A program made the translations under genes and the position numbers. This document shows positions 8,138-17,912 of a stretch of 34,100 bases of DNA, piece by piece (within the stretch, counting starts at the first letter, position 1; each line of letters begins with the position of its first letter). Below the pieces are notes generated by a model. That model was not told the origin of the DNA, searched no databases, and saw only the letters and a list, made by a program, of their open reading frames with translations. Origin of the DNA: Akkermansiaceae bacterium (GTDB taxonomy: Bacteria > Verrucomicrobiota > Verrucomicrobiia > Verrucomicrobiales > Akkermansiaceae). The DNA lies in assembly GCA_903826205.1 (NCBI GenBank), contig CAIKDP010000113.1:1-34100 (forward strand), read 5' to 3'.

Positions 8138-8764
8138 ATGAAGACTTCCAGCCCTCTGACCGCCCAATCCGCCGTGATCGCGATGGTAGTTGTTGCCCTG
8201 AGCGCCTGCGTGGACACCCGCCCGCCGGGATCCGATTACCTCGCCGATGTGGGTGGGCCGGGCCGGCGCCCGACAGATCCGAACCATCCGGCACCGGCCA
8301 TTCCGGATGATATTTCATACTGGGACGGGGATGGGGTCGCCGGCAAGCCGCTGATCAAGATCAACCGCGACCAGCAAAAAGCCTCGTTCTACAAGGACGG
8401 GTTGTTAGTGGGAGTGTCGAAGATTTCCAGCGGCAAGGAAGACCACGGCACGCCCAAGGGTGTCTATAAGATCAAGGAAATGGACAAGGACCACAAGTCC
8501 ACGCTTTACGGGGTCTTCAAGGACAAGGCCAGCGGTAAGACCATCAATGATAACGTCGATATCCGGGTGGACAAAATCCCGCCGGGAGCCGTTTTCTACA
8601 ATGCGCCGATGCCCAATTTCATGCGCTTTGCCGATGGCATCGGGATGCACACCGGCTATCTGCCAGGTTATGCGGCCTCCCACGGCTGCGTCCGCATGCC
8701 TAACCAGATGGCGGAAAAGTTCTTTGAAAACGTGAAAATCGGCACGCCCGTGATCGTCGAGTGA
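8138..8764 (+). CDS. L,D-transpeptidase (YkuD family) lipoprotein
   Basis: The 208-residue protein begins MKTSSPLTAQ, with a hydrophobic segment ending in a lipobox LSAC (21-24), so Cys24 is probably lipidated and the enzyme exported. The YkuD catalytic signature is complete: MHTGYLPG with His171 and SHGCVRM with Cys184. These enzymes form 3-3 cross-links in peptidoglycan or attach proteins to it, using the active-site cysteine. An in-frame ATG at 8114 would add eight residues before the signal peptide; the later ATG gives a standard lipoprotein signal and is preferred. A TTGACC-like hexamer lies shortly upstream (near 8097), but no full promoter is convincing. It is one of few plus-strand genes in the left half, convergent with clpX, 10 bp from its stop codon. 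Confidence 0.92.
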   Translation: MKTSSPLTAQSAVIAMVVVALSACVDTRPPGSDYLADVGGPGRRPTDPNHPAPAIPDDISYWDGDGVAGKPLIKINRDQQKASFYKDGLLVGVSKISSGKEDHGTPKGVYKIKEMDKDHKSTLYGVFKDKASGKTINDNVDIRVDKIPPGAVFYNAPMPNFMRFADGIGMHTGYLPGYAASHGCVRMPNQMAEKFFENVKIGTPVIVE

Positions 8765-8774
8765 CGGTTGCCGG

Positions 8775-10055
<1,281 letters not shown>

Positions 10056-10110
10056 AGGTGGAAGCGCTGCGCGCCAGTTATATGTTATCAGTTAGAAGTT
10101 ATCAGGGAGA

Positions 10111-10214
<104 letters not shown>

Positions 10215-10254
10215 GGGAGCGCAGCGTTCTTCAGTCTATTCGCCATTTCTACTT

Positions 10255-10905
10255 TCAGCTTTTGGCGGGGGTGGTGGCTGCTAGAACGTCGGGCAGTTGT
10301 TTGCGGTTTTCGAGCACCTTGTCGACGAGTCCGTAGGCGACGGATTCCTCGGCGGACATGTAATTGTCACGATCCGAGTCGTGCTCGACTTGCTCGACGG
10401 ATTTCTCGGTGTGTTTGGCGAGGATGCCGTTGAGGCGCTTTTTGAGGTTGAACATGAAGCCGATGGTGCGCTCGACATCGGAGGCGGTGCCGCTGGCGCC
10501 GCCGGACACCTGATGGATCATGACATGGGAGTTAGGCAGGCAATAGCGCTTGCCCTTGGTGCCGGCGGTGAGCAGGACCGAGCCCATGGAGGCGGCGATG
10601 CCGATGCAGTAGGTGTTCACATCGCAGGTGAGAAACTGCATCGTGTCATAGATGGCCAGGCCGGCGGTGACGGAGCCACCGGGGGAGTTGATATAGATAT
10701 GGATATCCTTCTTCGGGTCCTGCATCTGCAAAAACAGGAGTTGCGCGATGACGGAGTTGGCCACGAAGTCATCGATGGGCGTGCCGATGAAGATGATGCG
10801 GTCCTTGAGCAGGCGTGAGTAAATGTCGAACGAGCGCTCGCCACGGCCATCCTGCTCGATGACGATGGGGACGTAGTAGTTGTTGCGTGGGGGCGTGGAG
10901 CTCAT
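10255..10905 (-). CDS. clpP: ClpP, serine peptidase of the Clp protease
   Basis: This 216-residue protein forms the tetradecameric proteolytic chamber. The catalytic triad is visible: Ser106 in IAASMGS, His131 in HVMIHQ and Asp180 in [18 protein letters not shown] (72-79) is the conserved oxyanion-loop region. The ATG at 10905 is chosen because the product begins [17 protein letters not shown], close to the usual ClpP N-terminus; an upstream start would overlap tig. It begins 16 bp after the tig stop codon, so the two genes are almost certainly cotranscribed and perhaps coupled. The tail after DKVLENRK is slightly extended and Ala/Pro-rich. Confidence 0.98.
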   Translation of the reverse strand: MSSTPPRNNYYVPIVIEQDGRGERSFDIYSRLLKDRIIFIGTPIDDFVANSVIAQLLFLQMQDPKKDIHIYINSPGGSVTAGLAIYDTMQFLTCDVNTYCIGIAASMGSVLLTAGTKGKRYCLPNSHVMIHQVSGGASGTASDVERTIGFMFNLKKRLNGILAKHTEKSVEQVEHDSDRDNYMSAEESVAYGLVDKVLENRKQLPDVLAATTPAKS

Positions 10906-10921
10906 GGCAGGGGAAATAAAA

Positions 10922-12250
10922 TCAATCATTGAGGGTGGCTTCGGTGCTTTCTTCAACCTTGGCGTGCTCGACGAGGAAGTCAACGGTCTTTCCGATGATC
11001 ATGGACTGGCGGATGTTGTTGATGCGCCCGGCACGCTGCATGTCCTTGATGAATTTTTTGGGGACCAACTTGCGGGAATTGGCGATTTGGAACAGGTGGT
11101 TGACGAGTTCCTTGTCCTCGACCGTGATGTTTTCGACGCGGGCGATTTCCTGGAGGATGAAGTTGGTGCGCAGGTTGGAGACGGCCTGGTGCTGGGCGCT
11201 GGCGAAGATTTCCCCCTGTTGGGATTGAACTTCCTCCTCGGTCATGCCGGCGCTGATGCCGCGTTCCACCATGGCATCCGCCTGGGATTGGGTTTCCTGG
11301 GTGATGAGTTCGTCGGGCAGTTCAAAATCCACCAAGGCATTGAAGTGGGCGACGATTTGATTGACCTTCATATCGTCGATCTTGCGCTGGCGTTCGTGCT
11401 GCATGTTGCCGCGGATGAGGGTGGAGATTTCCTCCAGGGTCTTGCCGGGGGCCAGGCGCTCGGCCAGCTCGTCATTGAGGTCGGGCAGGACCGCCTGCTT
11501 GAGTTCCTTGAGGGTGGTGGCAAAGACCATCTCGGCGTTGCAAAGGTCGGCCACGGGAAAATCCGCCGGAAGGGTCACGGGAATGTCGCGGGACTCGCCG
11601 GGAGTCATGCCGACCAATTGGCTGGCGAAGCCGGGAAGAAAGGATTTGTCATCGAGACGAACCCAGAAGGCTTCGCGGCCGGACAGGTAGCCGGCGGGTT
11701 TGCCCAGAAACTCATCGGTGGGCTGGCCATTGATGGTGGAGCTGTAGTCGATGACGGCGAGGTCGCCCATTTCCGCGGCACGGCCCTCGAGGGGATTGAA
11801 CTCGGCGAAGCGCTCGCGCAGGGAGTCAAGTTGCTGGGTAAACTCCTCTTCCGGCACGGCGGACGGCGGGACGGTCACGGCGATGCCTTTGTATTCGGGA
11901 AGTTGGACTTCCGGGGCGAGCGTGAGGGTGGCTTCGAATGAAAACGTGCCGTCCGGGTGGTGGGTGACGTTTTGCGGGATGCCGAAATCGAGCACCTTGA
12001 GGGCTTCCTGCTTGAGGGCGTCCTCGTAGGCTTCGTTGATCAGGTTTTCCTGCAGTTCATCGGAAATTTCCTTGGCATAGCGTTTTTCAACGACCGCTTG
12101 CGGAGCTTTGCCAGGGCGGAAGCCCGGCAGACGGGACTTGCTGATGTAGTTCCGGACGATCTTGTTGCGTTCGCTGGTGACTTTTTCCGCGGGAATTTCC
12201 ACACGGAGGGTGGCGACGCATTTGGGCTGCTTCTCAACGACAATGTTCAT
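10922..12250 (-). CDS. tig: Trigger factor, ribosome-associated chaperone
   Basis: The 442-residue protein has the ribosome-docking signature GFRPGKAP at residues 43-50, in the N-terminal domain. The FKBP-like prolyl isomerase domain follows (about 155-245, including [20 protein letters not shown]), and then the helical substrate-binding C-terminal domain. It binds near the peptide exit tunnel and shields nascent chains. It is the first gene of the tig-clpP-clpX operon. The ATG at 12250 is followed directly by the conserved [11 protein letters not shown]. The end is acidic and variable, as is common in the family. Confidence 0.97.
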   Translation of the reverse strand: MNIVVEKQPKCVATLRVEIPAEKVTSERNKIVRNYISKSRLPGFRPGKAPQAVVEKRYAKEISDELQENLINEAYEDALKQEALKVLDFGIPQNVTHHPDGTFSFEATLTLAPEVQLPEYKGIAVTVPPSAVPEEEFTQQLDSLRERFAEFNPLEGRAAEMGDLAVIDYSSTINGQPTDEFLGKPAGYLSGREAFWVRLDDKSFLPGFASQLVGMTPGESRDIPVTLPADFPVADLCNAEMVFATTLKELKQAVLPDLNDELAERLAPGKTLEEISTLIRGNMQHERQRKIDDMKVNQIVAHFNALVDFELPDELITQETQSQADAMVERGISAGMTEEEVQSQQGEIFASAQHQAVSNLRTNFILQEIARVENITVEDKELVNHLFQIANSRKLVPKKFIKDMQRAGRINNIRQSMIIGKTVDFLVEHAKVEESTEATLND

Positions 12251-12283
12251 GATGGATGGCCGGGCTCTGGCGCCGGGGCGGGG

Positions 12284-12313
12284 AGGCTAGCGGAGACCCG
12301 CGCCGCTTGTCAA
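12284..12313 (-). promoter_or_regulatory. Possible sigma70-type promoter for tig-clpP-clpX
   Basis: On the minus strand a perfect TTGACA (12313-12308) is followed after 18 bp by TAGCCT (12289-12284), a poor -10 box, about 34 bp before the tig ATG. Only the -35 is strong, so this is a candidate and not a confident call. Confidence 0.35.
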
Positions 12314-12355
12314 ACGAGGCGTGAACCTTTCGCAAAAAAATCGCGTGTCTGTTCA

Positions 12356-12553
12356 TCCCGAAAACCGACGTTGGATTTCAATATTTAGTTAGATTAACCA
12401 CAGATTGCACAGATTCCACGGATTAAAATAGGTTCGATTTGCAACTTCTCCGAAGTTGCAAATGCTGAAAAATTCCAACCCAAAAAAATCCGTGAAATCT
12501 GTGTAATCTGTGGTTTTCCTCCCCATTGCAGGCATTTAACTCCGGATTTCGGG
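12356..12553. repeat. Nested inverted repeat element, copy 1
   Basis: Outer arms: TCCCGAAAACCGA (12356-12368) and TCCGGATTTCGGG (12541-12553), imperfect inverted repeats. Middle arms: 29 bp at 12396-12424 (starting AACCACAGATTG) and 29 bp at 12487-12515 (ending AATCTGTGGTT), matching at 27 of 29 positions; both differences would be G-U pairs in one RNA strand. Core: a perfect 12-bp stem, ATTTGCAACTTC (12437-12448) with GAAGTTGCAAAT (12452-12463), and a 3-nt loop. The right edge ends one base before the ispE stop codon. It fills most of the 304-bp gap between ispE and tig; the remainder holds the candidate tig promoter. A second copy with different core lies at 28997. Confidence 0.85.
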
Positions 12554-12554
12554 T

Positions 12555-13400
12555 TCATTCCGTGCCCTCGGTGGTGCCGGCCCAACTCCAGATGCCGGGA
12601 TCGAGTTCGAAGCGCACCGCGGAGGCAAGGGCTTGGGCGTCCGCCGGGTGACGCAATACCGCAAACACGCAGGACCCCGAGCCACATAGCAAGGCGGCGA
12701 CGGCTTCCTTGCGGATTAACAACCACTGCTTCAATTCGGCCAGAAAACGGAATTTTTCAAACACCGGGCGCTCAAGGTCATTGACCAGCGAGAGCGAGCC
12801 GACGTCCTGGGCTCCGTAGCGGATGCCCGGCAGCTCGACCGAGCCTTGCCAGCGCTGGTAGGCGTCCGGAGTGGGAACGCCAAAGGCAGGCTTCATCAGC
12901 AGCACCGGCAATCCCGGCGGGGCCGGGATGGGTTCGACAATTTCACCGCGACCGGAGCAACGGGCCGCACCCGGGGTGAGAAAAAACGCGATGTCACTGC
13001 CCAATCCGGCGGCCACCGCCGCAAGTTTTTCCGGACCCAGGGCGCCCTCATGCATGCGCTCCAGACCGAGCAGCGTGGCGGCGGCATCACTGCTGCCGCC
13101 GGCCAGGCCGGCCCCGTGCGGAATCTTTTTTTCCAAGGAAAGGCTGCATCGGCAGGAAATGTTGGCCGCCGCTTCGTAGGCACGGACGGCTTTGACGACC
13201 AGATTTTCCTCGTCGCCGGGCACGGAGGGATCATCGCAGGCAAAGGCAAAGGTGGCAGCTGGCGCAAAATGCAGGCAGTCGGCCAACAGCGGCAGCTTCA
13301 CCATGACGGTATCGATTTCATGGAAGCCATCGTCGCGCTTGGCGAGCACCCGCAGGGAAAGGTTGAGCTTGGCCGGGGCGTGTAAGGTGAAGGGGGTCAT
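12555..13400 (-). CDS. ispE: 4-diphosphocytidyl-2-C-methyl-D-erythritol kinase
   Basis: This GHMP-family kinase phosphorylates CDP-methylerythritol at the 2-hydroxyl in the MEP pathway of isoprenoid synthesis. The 281-residue protein shows the start motif APAKLNL with the catalytic Lys11, the ATP-binding glycine loop PHGAGLAGGSSDAAA (94-108) and Asp136 in GSDIAFF. The C-terminal GHMP motif is LLCGSGSCVFA. The ATG at 13400 overlaps the stop of pgeF by four bases (ATGA), so translational coupling is likely. The stop codon is followed at once by the nested inverted repeat. Nothing is missing from the active site. Confidence 0.96.
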   Translation of the reverse strand: MTPFTLHAPAKLNLSLRVLAKRDDGFHEIDTVMVKLPLLADCLHFAPAATFAFACDDPSVPGDEENLVVKAVRAYEAAANISCRCSLSLEKKIPHGAGLAGGSSDAAATLLGLERMHEGALGPEKLAAVAAGLGSDIAFFLTPGAARCSGRGEIVEPIPAPPGLPVLLMKPAFGVPTPDAYQRWQGSVELPGIRYGAQDVGSLSLVNDLERPVFEKFRFLAELKQWLLIRKEAVAALLCGSGSCVFAVLRHPADAQALASAVRFELDPGIWSWAGTTEGTE

Positions 13401-14080
13401 GGCTGGGGGTCTCTGACGAGGAGCGCCATCATGCGCCCGGTTTTTCCTTTTTCAATCCGATAACTGTAATGACGGGAAAAATCCGCGGCGGTGTTTTCGC
13501 CGCAGTCGTGAAACTCCCCGATCCCGGCCCGCGCGGCCTGGTCGCCAATTTGCGCGGCAAAATCCACTTCGTAGTCGGGCGGCCGGATGCACGGGCTGAG
13601 CACCGCGGTGACGTCTTGCGGGAGCGTGCCAAATTCCCGTGCCATGGCGGCCAGCGCCACGTCCAGAATCCCGGCCGCAGTGCCCTGCTTGCCGGAATGC
13701 AGCAGCCCGATGGCGCCCGTCGCCCGGTCCGCCAGCCAGATAGCCGCGCAGTCGGCCACATAAATCGCCAACACCAAACCGGCCTCGCAGGTGATCAGAC
13801 CATCCACTCCGGGGACCACAGGCAAGCCGTCCGGGGCAAGGATTTGCGGGGTACCCGGGACGCGCGCCACGGCGTTGCCATGGACCTGCTCCGCCCGCCA
13901 CCAGTGGTCCGGGCTGCCGCCGAAGCCGGCGAGGGCCGCCTCGTGGGATGGGCGCAGCGCACGCATCGCTTCATCGCGGTCGCCGTCGATGACCAACCCG
14001 GGCACGCGCCCCACCCAACCGCCGCGGATGCCGGGATGCGACCTGTGCAGCGGGTCCAAAAACGCAAAGTCCTCCGTCAC
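13397..14080 (-). CDS. pgeF: PgeF/YfiH-type multicopper-oxidase-like (laccase domain) protein
   Basis: The 227-residue protein has the PgeF/YfiH signatures: EQVHG with His67, VADCAAI with Cys111, and HSGKQGT with His128, a variant of the usual HAGWRGT. These residues form the metal site. Family members have been described as purine nucleoside phosphorylases and as enzymes that remove aberrant peptidoglycan precursors; which applies here cannot be told from sequence. The start is taken as GTG at 14080, giving MTEDFAFLDP; longer starts read into GC-rich sequence without family similarity. The gene overlaps ispE by four bases. The 281 bp between it and divergent terC contain no recognisable gene or RNA; I looked for a yybP-ykoY manganese riboswitch there and did not find one. 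Confidence 0.88.
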   Translation of the reverse strand: MTEDFAFLDPLHRSHPGIRGGWVGRVPGLVIDGDRDEAMRALRPSHEAALAGFGGSPDHWWRAEQVHGNAVARVPGTPQILAPDGLPVVPGVDGLITCEAGLVLAIYVADCAAIWLADRATGAIGLLHSGKQGTAAGILDVALAAMAREFGTLPQDVTAVLSPCIRPPDYEVDFAAQIGDQAARAGIGEFHDCGENTAADFSRHYSYRIEKGKTGRMMALLVRDPQP

Positions 14081-14361
14081 GGGCGGAGCGTAACGGAGAA
14101 TCGATCGGTTCGCCAAGCGGGATCGCCGCCGAAAGCACAAACCCAGCGTCTCCTGCGCACGGACGATGTGAGCTTGCCAACGGGCGCATCCTCTGCCATG
14201 TGCTTGATCGACTTCACCAGCCACTCTAAGGAGAACTTACAAGACAGTCGCCACGCGAGCCCACACCCTGCGCTCCTATTTCACAGCCGCTGACGATTCC
14301 CACATGACCCGGAATGACACCCCCCGCCTTCACCGTCCGCCCGGACTAACACCCCGCTCCC

Positions 14362-15147
14362 ATGTTCGATTTTTCCTGGCTCACCGATCCCAATGCCTGG
14401 GTTGCCCTCGCCACCCTGACGCTTCTTGAAATCGTGTTGGGCATCGACAACATCGCCTTCCTCTCGATCCTGGTGGATCGCCTGCCCGAGGCCCAACGCA
14501 AAATGGGCCGTCTTTTCGGCCTCAGCCTGGCGATGCTCACCCGCCTGTTGCTCCTCACCACCATCGCTTGGATCACCCGCCTCAAGGCCACCCTCTTTTC
14601 CATACCCATCGCCCAGCCACTGTGGAAAATGATGCCGGACGCCCGGGCCAACGCCGGCATGTTAGACATGACCGGCAGGGGCCTCATTCTGTTGTTAGGC
14701 GGCATCTTCCTGATCTGGAAGGCCACCCAGGAAATCCACCGCAGCCTTGAAGGCGATGACAAGCCCGCGCCTCCCGCCACTGCCGCCAACTTCATCAGCG
14801 TGCTCGCTCAAATCGCCCTTATCGATATCATCTTCTCGCTCGACTCGGTGATCACGGCGGTCGGCATGGCGGACCATCTCTCGGTGATGGCGCTCGCCGT
14901 GGTCTTTTCGGTGGGCATTATGATGCTGGCCGCCGCGCCAATCGGCGACTTCGTCTCACGCCACCCGTCGGTGAAAATGCTCGCCCTGTCCTTCCTCCTC
15001 CTGATCGGCACCGCACTCATCGCGGAGGGCCTGCATTTCGAAATCCCCAAAGGCTACATCTACTTTGCCATGGCCTTCTCACTCGGTGTGGAAATGCTCA
15101 ACCTCCGCGTCCGCACCCGCAGTGGCCCTCCCACCGCCCACTCCTGA
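14362..15147 (+). CDS. TerC/Alx-family integral membrane protein
   Basis: The 261-residue protein has about seven membrane helices. The TerC motifs with membrane-embedded acidic residues are clear: LEIVLGIDNIAF near 23-34 and IDIIFSLDSVITAVGMADH near 154-172. The closing segment HFEIPKGYIYFAMAFSLGVE (about 231-250) is also diagnostic. TerC/Alx proteins are linked to manganese export and metal homeostasis, and historically to tellurite resistance; a metal-transport role is the likeliest. The ATG at 14362 directly precedes FDFSWLTDPNAW, a normal family start. A GTTAG site lies 16 bp upstream. The gene ends 9 bp before the RAYT element. Confidence 0.93.
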   Translation: MFDFSWLTDPNAWVALATLTLLEIVLGIDNIAFLSILVDRLPEAQRKMGRLFGLSLAMLTRLLLLTTIAWITRLKATLFSIPIAQPLWKMMPDARANAGMLDMTGRGLILLLGGIFLIWKATQEIHRSLEGDDKPAPPATAANFISVLAQIALIDIIFSLDSVITAVGMADHLSVMALAVVFSVGIMMLAAAPIGDFVSRHPSVKMLALSFLLLIGTALIAEGLHFEIPKGYIYFAMAFSLGVEMLNLRVRTRSGPPTAHS

Positions 15148-15156
15148 ATGGGTCAG

Positions 15157-16289
15157 AATGGGGTCAGTCCTCGCGGATTAACATGATATGCTAGATTGGA
15201 GTGGGTTTGTCCTGGGGAAAGAGGATTCTAGCCAACTCGTTTTTGCGGTTTGCCAGATTCATGTCGGATCGGGCAGCGGCAATCATCCGGCTAACCGATC
15301 CCGGATGCCCCATCACCAGCCGCGAGGCGATCCAGGCGTTGCTCATACTGGTTTTCTCGCGCAACAGACCCGCCAACAGGATCTTGCGCGCGTCGCTTTT
15401 GGGCAGGTCAGCAAGTGCGGAGGCACCCGCCAGCAGTCCGAGCTTCTTGATGCCCTCACGAACGATTCGTGCGGCCTGCTTTTCCCCATGATCGCGAATC
15501 TCCTCACCGCTGCGACTTCTTCCGCTCGCCGCTTGTTCCGGGGATTTGTCGAGCAACCGCAGGAGACGGTCTTTGAATGATTCCTTACCCAAATACCAAC
15601 CACGGCGGAGCGCCCGCATCGCCTCTTCCGTAATTTTTCCCTTATCATCTGCGGCACGGGCTTCCAGCCATGCTACGTAAGCGCGACGGCCACGCCCATC
15701 CTGCGCGAGTTCGAACCCTCGTAACACACGATCCAGCACCAACCAATCCGGTCCATTCCCCTTCACATGGCTCGGCAGACTGCTCCACTTGTAGTTGACG
15801 AGCGGTCCTAACCGACCTCCGGCCAGTCCGGCTCTCGCCGGATTGAGATGGATGTAATCCGCCACAATCCGGAAGTAATAGCCATCGACTTCTGTTCCCG
15901 CAACCGGCACCGACTTGTAACGCCCTTGGAAAACATGCCCGCGCCGCATTCTAGCCCGGTTCCAGCCCTGGCTGAACGTACCCAGCAGGTATTTCATTCC
16001 TGTGACAAGGTTCGCCTGCGGCGTCTCCAGCAACAAATGGAAATGATTGCCCATCAGCACCCACGCATGGACCCTCCAGCCGTGACTGCCACAAACCTGT
16101 CCGAGACGGAAAATAAACGCCCTCCGGTCATCATCGGTTTCAAAAACCGCCTTGCCACCATCACCACGCGCCATCACATGGTAAATTGCCCCAGGATATT
16201 GGAATCGTACAGGTCTCGCCATACTCTTGGCTACCCTATCAACCCGTCGCTGGCAATACCAATGTTAATCGGCGAGGACTGACCCCATT
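15157..16289. mobile_element. RAYT unit with 28-bp inverted ends
   Basis: The left end (15157-15184) and right end (16262-16289) are inverted repeats of 28 bp with a single mismatch. Each starts AATGGGGTCAGTCCTCGC and ends GATTAACAT when read inwards. A degenerate extra copy AATGGGTCAG sits just outside the left end (15147-15156). The unit contains only the RAYT transposase gene. It lies between the 3' ends of terC and the monohaem cytochrome gene, and disrupts neither. The end motif GGGGTCAGTCCT is a familiar feature of REP-type sequences flanking RAYT genes. Confidence 0.85.
15191..16222 (-). CDS. REP-associated tyrosine transposase (RAYT, Y1_Tnp family)
   Basis: The 343-residue protein has the HUH nuclease fold of the Y1 transposases: MARPVRFQYPGAIYHVMARG at the start, the metal-binding NHFHLLLETP (His60, His62), and the helix with the candidate nucleophile tyrosine, ADYIHLNPARAG. 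The C-terminal ~150 residues form a helical region ending with RKNELARILF, longer than in the minimal RAYTs and typical of the long subgroup with a DnaA-like helix-turn-helix. Such enzymes nick single-stranded REP palindromes and are thought to spread them. The frame is intact and the active-site residues are present, so it may be functional. It differs from IS200/IS605 TnpA by length and by the flanking inverted ends. Confidence 0.93.
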   Translation of the reverse strand: MARPVRFQYPGAIYHVMARGDGGKAVFETDDDRRAFIFRLGQVCGSHGWRVHAWVLMGNHFHLLLETPQANLVTGMKYLLGTFSQGWNRARMRRGHVFQGRYKSVPVAGTEVDGYYFRIVADYIHLNPARAGLAGGRLGPLVNYKWSSLPSHVKGNGPDWLVLDRVLRGFELAQDGRGRRAYVAWLEARAADDKGKITEEAMRALRRGWYLGKESFKDRLLRLLDKSPEQAASGRSRSGEEIRDHGEKQAARIVREGIKKLGLLAGASALADLPKSDARKILLAGLLREKTSMSNAWIASRLVMGHPGSVSRMIAAARSDMNLANRKNELARILFPQDKPTPI

Positions 16290-16300
16290 TTAGCATTCTT

Positions 16301-17107
16301 TCAGGGCGCTTTGGGAACCGCTGGAGGAGCAGGCGTGGTAGGCGCGGCGGCGGTACCGGCGGTACCGGCGAGCGGTTCGAGGGTGAGAGGATCGACCAGA
16401 GTGGTGGCGGTGATGGCCTTGCCGGGAAGGGGTTTGAGATGTTGGGCGGTGAGTTCTTCGGTGGTGACGGCTTGACCGGCGGTGGGGCGGGCGGTGGAGA
16501 TTGTCATGGCGGCTTTGGCCATCTCGACGGTGACGACATCGCCTTTGGAGTTGCCGAAATGGTTGCGGACATACGTCATGATGCCGGCCAATTCTTCCGG
16601 GGGCATGCCAATGCCCTGCGGGATCATGAGGCCGTAGATTTTGCCGTTGCTGGTGGGGCCTTGCAAGCCGTTGAGGATGATCATGGAAAAACGTTCGGTT
16701 TCGCCGTTGACCCAAGGGGACCCGACCAACGACGGATACGTGGTGCCATTGCCCGTGGCCTCCGGGCCATGGCAGATGATGCATTTGCCCTCGAACACCT
16801 TCTTGCCCCTGGCCATGTAGGCTTCAAGTGCGGGCTTGGGTGGCAACGGCGCGCCACTGCTGCCGGGAACCGAACCGCGCACGTAGCCGTCACGGATGAG
16901 CGCCTCATAGGAAAAGCGCTTGCCGCCATAGCTGAGGATGAAACCTGATAGAATCAACACCGCGCCGCAGATGACGGTGATCCATAGCGAGATCGGTTGG
17001 TTGCCATCCCCGGGAATGCGCTTTTCACGCGCCGCCGCCGGACTGTGGGTGGCGGCGGGATCCTCCGCGGAGTCCCGGGGAGCGGTTTGCGGAGTGGGTT
17101 CTAACAT
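16301..17107 (-). CDS. Membrane-anchored monohaem cytochrome c (CcoP-like position)
   Basis: The 268-residue protein has a Pro/Ala-rich cytoplasmic start, one membrane helix at ~40-60, and an extracytoplasmic cytochrome c domain with one haem site CIICH (109-113). Met residues in GLMIPQGIGMPPEEL are candidates for the distal ligand. The C-terminal 80 residues are Ala/Thr/Pro-rich and of low complexity. It is the last gene of the ACIII/cbb3-like operon and takes the place of a CcoP subunit, but has one haem rather than the usual two. The ATG at 17107 (ATGTTAGAACCC) is chosen because the upstream frame has no signal and overlaps the previous gene. It probably shuttles electrons for the preceding complex. 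Confidence 0.85.
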   Translation of the reverse strand: MLEPTPQTAPRDSAEDPAATHSPAAAREKRIPGDGNQPISLWITVICGAVLILSGFILSYGGKRFSYEALIRDGYVRGSVPGSSGAPLPPKPALEAYMARGKKVFEGKCIICHGPEATGNGTTYPSLVGSPWVNGETERFSMIILNGLQGPTSNGKIYGLMIPQGIGMPPEELAGIMTYVRNHFGNSKGDVVTVEMAKAAMTISTARPTAGQAVTTEELTAQHLKPLPGKAITATTLVDPLTLEPLAGTAGTAAAPTTPAPPAVPKAP

Positions 17108-17139
17108 GATGCAGGATGGATGGACATGAAAACAGGCCA

Positions 17140-17856
17140 TTACCGCGCGGCGGCCTTGGCGGCGGGCGGGGCGAAATTCAGCGCGGCGGGTGGGGCTTGG
17201 TCTTTTTTGAGGGATAGGAGATAGGAAACCAATGCCTTGGCATCGGCCCCCGGCACCAGTTCGGTGGTGGCGGTGCCGCCAAATGGCAACGCCTCGCTGG
17301 ACGCTTGGCCCGTGATCTGATGCCGGGTGAATAGATAGCGGAAGGATGGACAGGTGGATTTGCGCAGTTCGGGGACCCGCCGCGGGTTGTACAGGTGCGC
17401 GTAGAGCAACGCGGCCGGATCGCCACTGCCTTGGGCCGCCACGGCAGCCTCCACGCGCCGGCCGAGGTTGGATAGATCGGGGCCCATGCGGGTGGTGCCA
17501 ATGAAGGCGAAGGATTCGCCCTCGAAGTCGTAGGCATTGGTTTCGCGGCGGGTGTCCCCGCGCTCCGGATCTTTGGCCAGCCCCCCCCAATTCGCGCGGT
17601 AGAGGTCGTTGCCGGCATAGGTGGGGCGCACCACTTGGGTGTGGCACAGGTAGCAGCCGTTTTCAGCGTAGATTTTCGCGCCGTTGACCAAGCGACCGGC
17701 GCGCTTTGGAAAATAAATACCGCTGGCACCATCGAGTTCCTTGGTGAGGGTGATGGGTTGGAGATTGCGCATCTTGAAAAATGGCACCACCACCACCACC
17801 AGCCAGGCGAGACCAAAGCTGGCAAAGAGACCAAGGATGAAGGTGCGGAGGGACAT
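17140..17856 (-). CDS. CcoO-like membrane-anchored monohaem cytochrome c
   Basis: The 238-residue protein starts MSLRTFILGLFASFGLAWL, a membrane anchor to about residue 27, followed by YAENGCYLCHTQVVRPTYAG with the haem motif CYLCH (68-72). The sequence after the haem site (TQVVRP, then RMGPDLSNLGRR) is the CcoO pattern of cbb3 oxidases. In those enzymes this subunit relays electrons from cytochrome c to subunit I. It follows the CcoN-like gene and precedes the monohaem cytochrome, as in ccoNOP order. The frame is open to 17916, but that extension would translate the heptamer repeat, so the ATG at 17856 is preferred. Confidence 0.88.
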   Translation of the reverse strand: MSLRTFILGLFASFGLAWLVVVVVPFFKMRNLQPITLTKELDGASGIYFPKRAGRLVNGAKIYAENGCYLCHTQVVRPTYAGNDLYRANWGGLAKDPERGDTRRETNAYDFEGESFAFIGTTRMGPDLSNLGRRVEAAVAAQGSGDPAALLYAHLYNPRRVPELRKSTCPSFRYLFTRHQITGQASSEALPFGGTATTELVPGADAKALVSYLLSLKKDQAPPAALNFAPPAAKAAAR

Positions 17857-17866
17857 GGAGGGCGGA

Positions 17867-17908
17867 GATGGAAGATGGAGGATAGAAGATAGAAGATGGC
17901 GGATGGCC
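17867..17908. repeat. Heptamer array GATGGAA/GATAGAA
   Basis: Six consecutive 7-bp units in perfect phase: GATGGAA, GATGGAG, GATAGAA, GATAGAA, GATGGCG, GATGGCC. The array occupies the spacer between the CcoN-like gene and the CcoO-like start. It belongs to the same class as the arrays at 19978, 22034 and 22727. Confidence 0.8.
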
Positions 17909-17912
17909 GGGA

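Noticed and set aside
10880..11941. Plus-strand reading frame of 353 codons over tig
   Set aside because: It is antisense to trigger factor, which has clear family motifs; composition is typical of a shadow frame.
14081..14361. Manganese riboswitch (yybP-ykoY) upstream of terC
   Set aside because: TerC genes often carry one, so I searched the leader, but the conserved internal loops are not recognisable.
15191..16222. IS200/IS605 transposase
   Set aside because: The HUH motif is shared, but the length, N-terminal RFQYPGAIYHVMARG and C-terminal extension place it with RAYT proteins; no TnpB is present.
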